A DNA stretch of 6,776 bases from Verrucomicrobiota bacterium. Its GTDB lineage: Bacteria; Verrucomicrobiota; Verrucomicrobiia; Opitutales; Opitutaceae. A program made the position numbers and the translations under genes. The DNA is taken from NCBI GenBank assembly GCA_030832235.1, contig JAURJO010000456.1:1-6776 (forward strand). The letters run 5' to 3'. Shown in pieces: positions 5,808-6,776 of this stretch (its first letter is position 1; every line of letters starts with the position of its first letter). The notes under the pieces are model-generated. The model did no database searches and had not been told where the DNA came from. It saw only the letters and a list, made by a program, of their open reading frames with translations.

Positions 5808-6113
5808 GGGGTGGCGTTTCGCGCGGAACGTGACTTCCGCCCGCGCGCCCACGCGAGATTTTTCAAGTTACGGGCCGCGCCGCGCTGGGAGCGGCGAGTG
5901 AAAGCGAGAGGGAGTGACTGGAAATTGGCGGAAGGAGTTTCCGATGATCCGAGGGTGGCCCCCGGCTACATCCCACGCATTTCATGACGAACGTCGGTCC
6001 GGTAATTCCGGAAGTACGGCCGACTGTGTAGCCGCGGCCGCCCGCCGCGGACCATGCCGCTTCCGTGACGGCCGAGGCCTTTTCCTGAGCTGCCGAACAT
6101 GACCCGCGCCGAG
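5808..6113. other. Intergenic gap between sulfatase and TIM-barrel gene
   Basis: These 306 bases hold no believable gene: the short frames crossing them are Arg-rich and have no family features. The region should contain the sulfatase 3' end and the promoter of the TIM-barrel/oxidoreductase operon, both reading on the minus strand. I see no clear -35/-10 pair. Two small palindromes are present: TCCGG-TAATT-CCGGA at 5998-6012, and CCGCGG repeated at 6032-6037 and 6045-6050, able to form a six-base stem with a seven-base loop. Neither is followed by a T-tract on either strand. The first could be an operator half-site pair for a regulator of the downstream operon, but that is speculative. Confidence 0.4.
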
Positions 6114-6776
6114 TCAGCCGCGCTTCGCGGCGGACTTGAGCGGCACCGGATTCGGCTCGTGCCCCGCGGGGCGCTGGCCGATGCCCGGTAGGTTGTCGTC
6201 GCCGATAACGCGGCGGGTCTTCTCGGCCAGTGACTTCAGGCGTTGAACCACCTCGGGCTGCTGCGCGGAGACTTCGCTTTCTTCGCCGAAGTCGTGGCGG
6301 ACATCGTACAACGCTGACGCCGCCAGTGCGCGTTTCCCTGCGAGGTTGATGATCTTTTGCTCCAGCGGCAGATACAGTTTCCAGGGTCCCGCGCGCACCG
6401 CCTGCAATTGCGCGCCGAAATAGTAGCAGAATCCCTTTTCGTCCCAGGGTGACTTCGCCCCCGGAGTGCCGAGCAGGAGCGGGCCGATGTCGTGTCCGTC
6501 AATTTCCCGCGGCGGCAAAGCCGCGCCCGCGAGGCCGGCGAACGTCGGCAGCAGGTCGAGCGTGGAGCATACCTCGTCGCTGACGCGTCCGGCCGGGATC
6601 CGCCCGGGCCAGCGCATCACGCAGGGCATGCGCATCGCTCCCTCCGAGGTGTCGTAGCCCCAGCCTTTGTAAGGAGCGCAGCTGCCCTGCGCGGGATTAC
6701 GCCTCACCGCGCCGTTGTCGGAGGTCCAGATCACGAGCGTGCGCCGGTCGAGCCCGAGGCGGCGGAGCGCCGCGAG
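6114..6776 (-). CDS. Sulfatase (arylsulfatase A-like, alkaline phosphatase superfamily), C-terminal part
   Basis: The last 220 residues of a sulfatase whose N-terminus lies beyond the right edge, so the CxPSR/CxAxR site converted to formylglycine is not visible. Seen here: TLVIWTSDNGAV (13-24), with the metal-ligand Asp20 and Asn21; YKGWGYDTSEGAMRMPCVMR (36-55), containing Lys37 at the position of the active-site lysine and the family EGxxRxP turn; WPGRIPAGRVSDE (56-68); and STLDLLPTFAGLAGAALP (71-88), then IDGHDIGPLLLG. The C-terminal subdomain has LYDVRHDFGEESEVSAQQPE (156-175), typical of bacterial GalNAc-6-sulfatase/arylsulfatase A-like enzymes. The enzyme should hydrolyse sulfate esters, usually on glycans and outside the cytoplasm, but signal peptide and substrate class cannot be judged. 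It lies upstream on the same strand as the TIM-barrel and oxidoreductase genes, 306 bases away. Confidence 0.94.
   Translation of the reverse strand, partial: LAALRRLGLDRRTLVIWTSDNGAVRRNPAQGSCAPYKGWGYDTSEGAMRMPCVMRWPGRIPAGRVSDEVCSTLDLLPTFAGLAGAALPPREIDGHDIGPLLLGTPGAKSPWDEKGFCYYFGAQLQAVRAGPWKLYLPLEQKIINLAGKRALAASALYDVRHDFGEESEVSAQQPEVVQRLKSLAEKTRRVIGDDNLPGIGQRPAGHEPNPVPLKSAAKRG

Noticed and set aside
4992..5987. Plus-strand frame of 331 residues opposite the TIM-barrel gene
   Set aside because: Charged, low-order composition with no domain; the minus strand contains all expected catalytic strands of the isomerase-like family.

Overview
The window is GC-rich, densely coding bacterial DNA. It most resembles a Verrucomicrobiota chromosome of the Opitutaceae type. 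That placement is inference from three things: base composition, an Ala/Pro-rich proteome, and the mix of a sulfatase, a sugar-phosphate-isomerase-like TIM barrel, a Gfo/Idh/MocA oxidoreductase and a secreted SGNH esterase. No rRNA, tRNA, CRISPR array, phage gene or transposase gene was found.

Layout, left to right. (1) Positions 1-693, minus strand: the N-terminal 231 residues of a Pro/Ala-rich protein that runs off the left edge and carries four spaced basic R/K-L-K-P-R/K motifs. It is easily missed because it is open to the window edge. (2) A divergent plus-strand run follows: a small lipoprotein (843-1100), a RarD-type EamA permease (1126-2034) and an exported SGNH/GDSL esterase (2078-2854). 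(3) Positions 2855-3929 hold a SAM-dependent methyltransferase on the minus strand (2995-3717), bracketed on both sides by seven copies of one REP-like palindromic unit. (4) From 3930 to the right edge everything is on the minus strand. In transcription order this is the C-terminal part of a sulfatase (6776-6114), a roughly 300-base gap, a sugar phosphate isomerase/epimerase-like protein (5807-4971), then 15 bases later a Gfo/Idh/MocA oxidoreductase (4955-3930).

Working together: the sulfatase, TIM-barrel protein and NAD(P)-dependent oxidoreductase look like part of a carbohydrate (possibly sulfated glycan or inositol-like) catabolic neighbourhood, with the last two very likely co-transcribed. 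The SGNH esterase could remove acyl groups from glycans outside the cytoplasm, but its link to the other three is only by proximity. RarD, the lipoprotein and the methyltransferase have no evident functional tie to them.

The most notable non-gene structure is the repeat family. Its core is GGGGTCAGGGCGTTC, arranged as one lone arm plus three inverted pairs. It sits just past three stop codons and encloses the methyltransferase gene. The other notable item is the RLKPR-repeat protein at the left edge. I did not find convincing evidence for a completely new multi-gene system.
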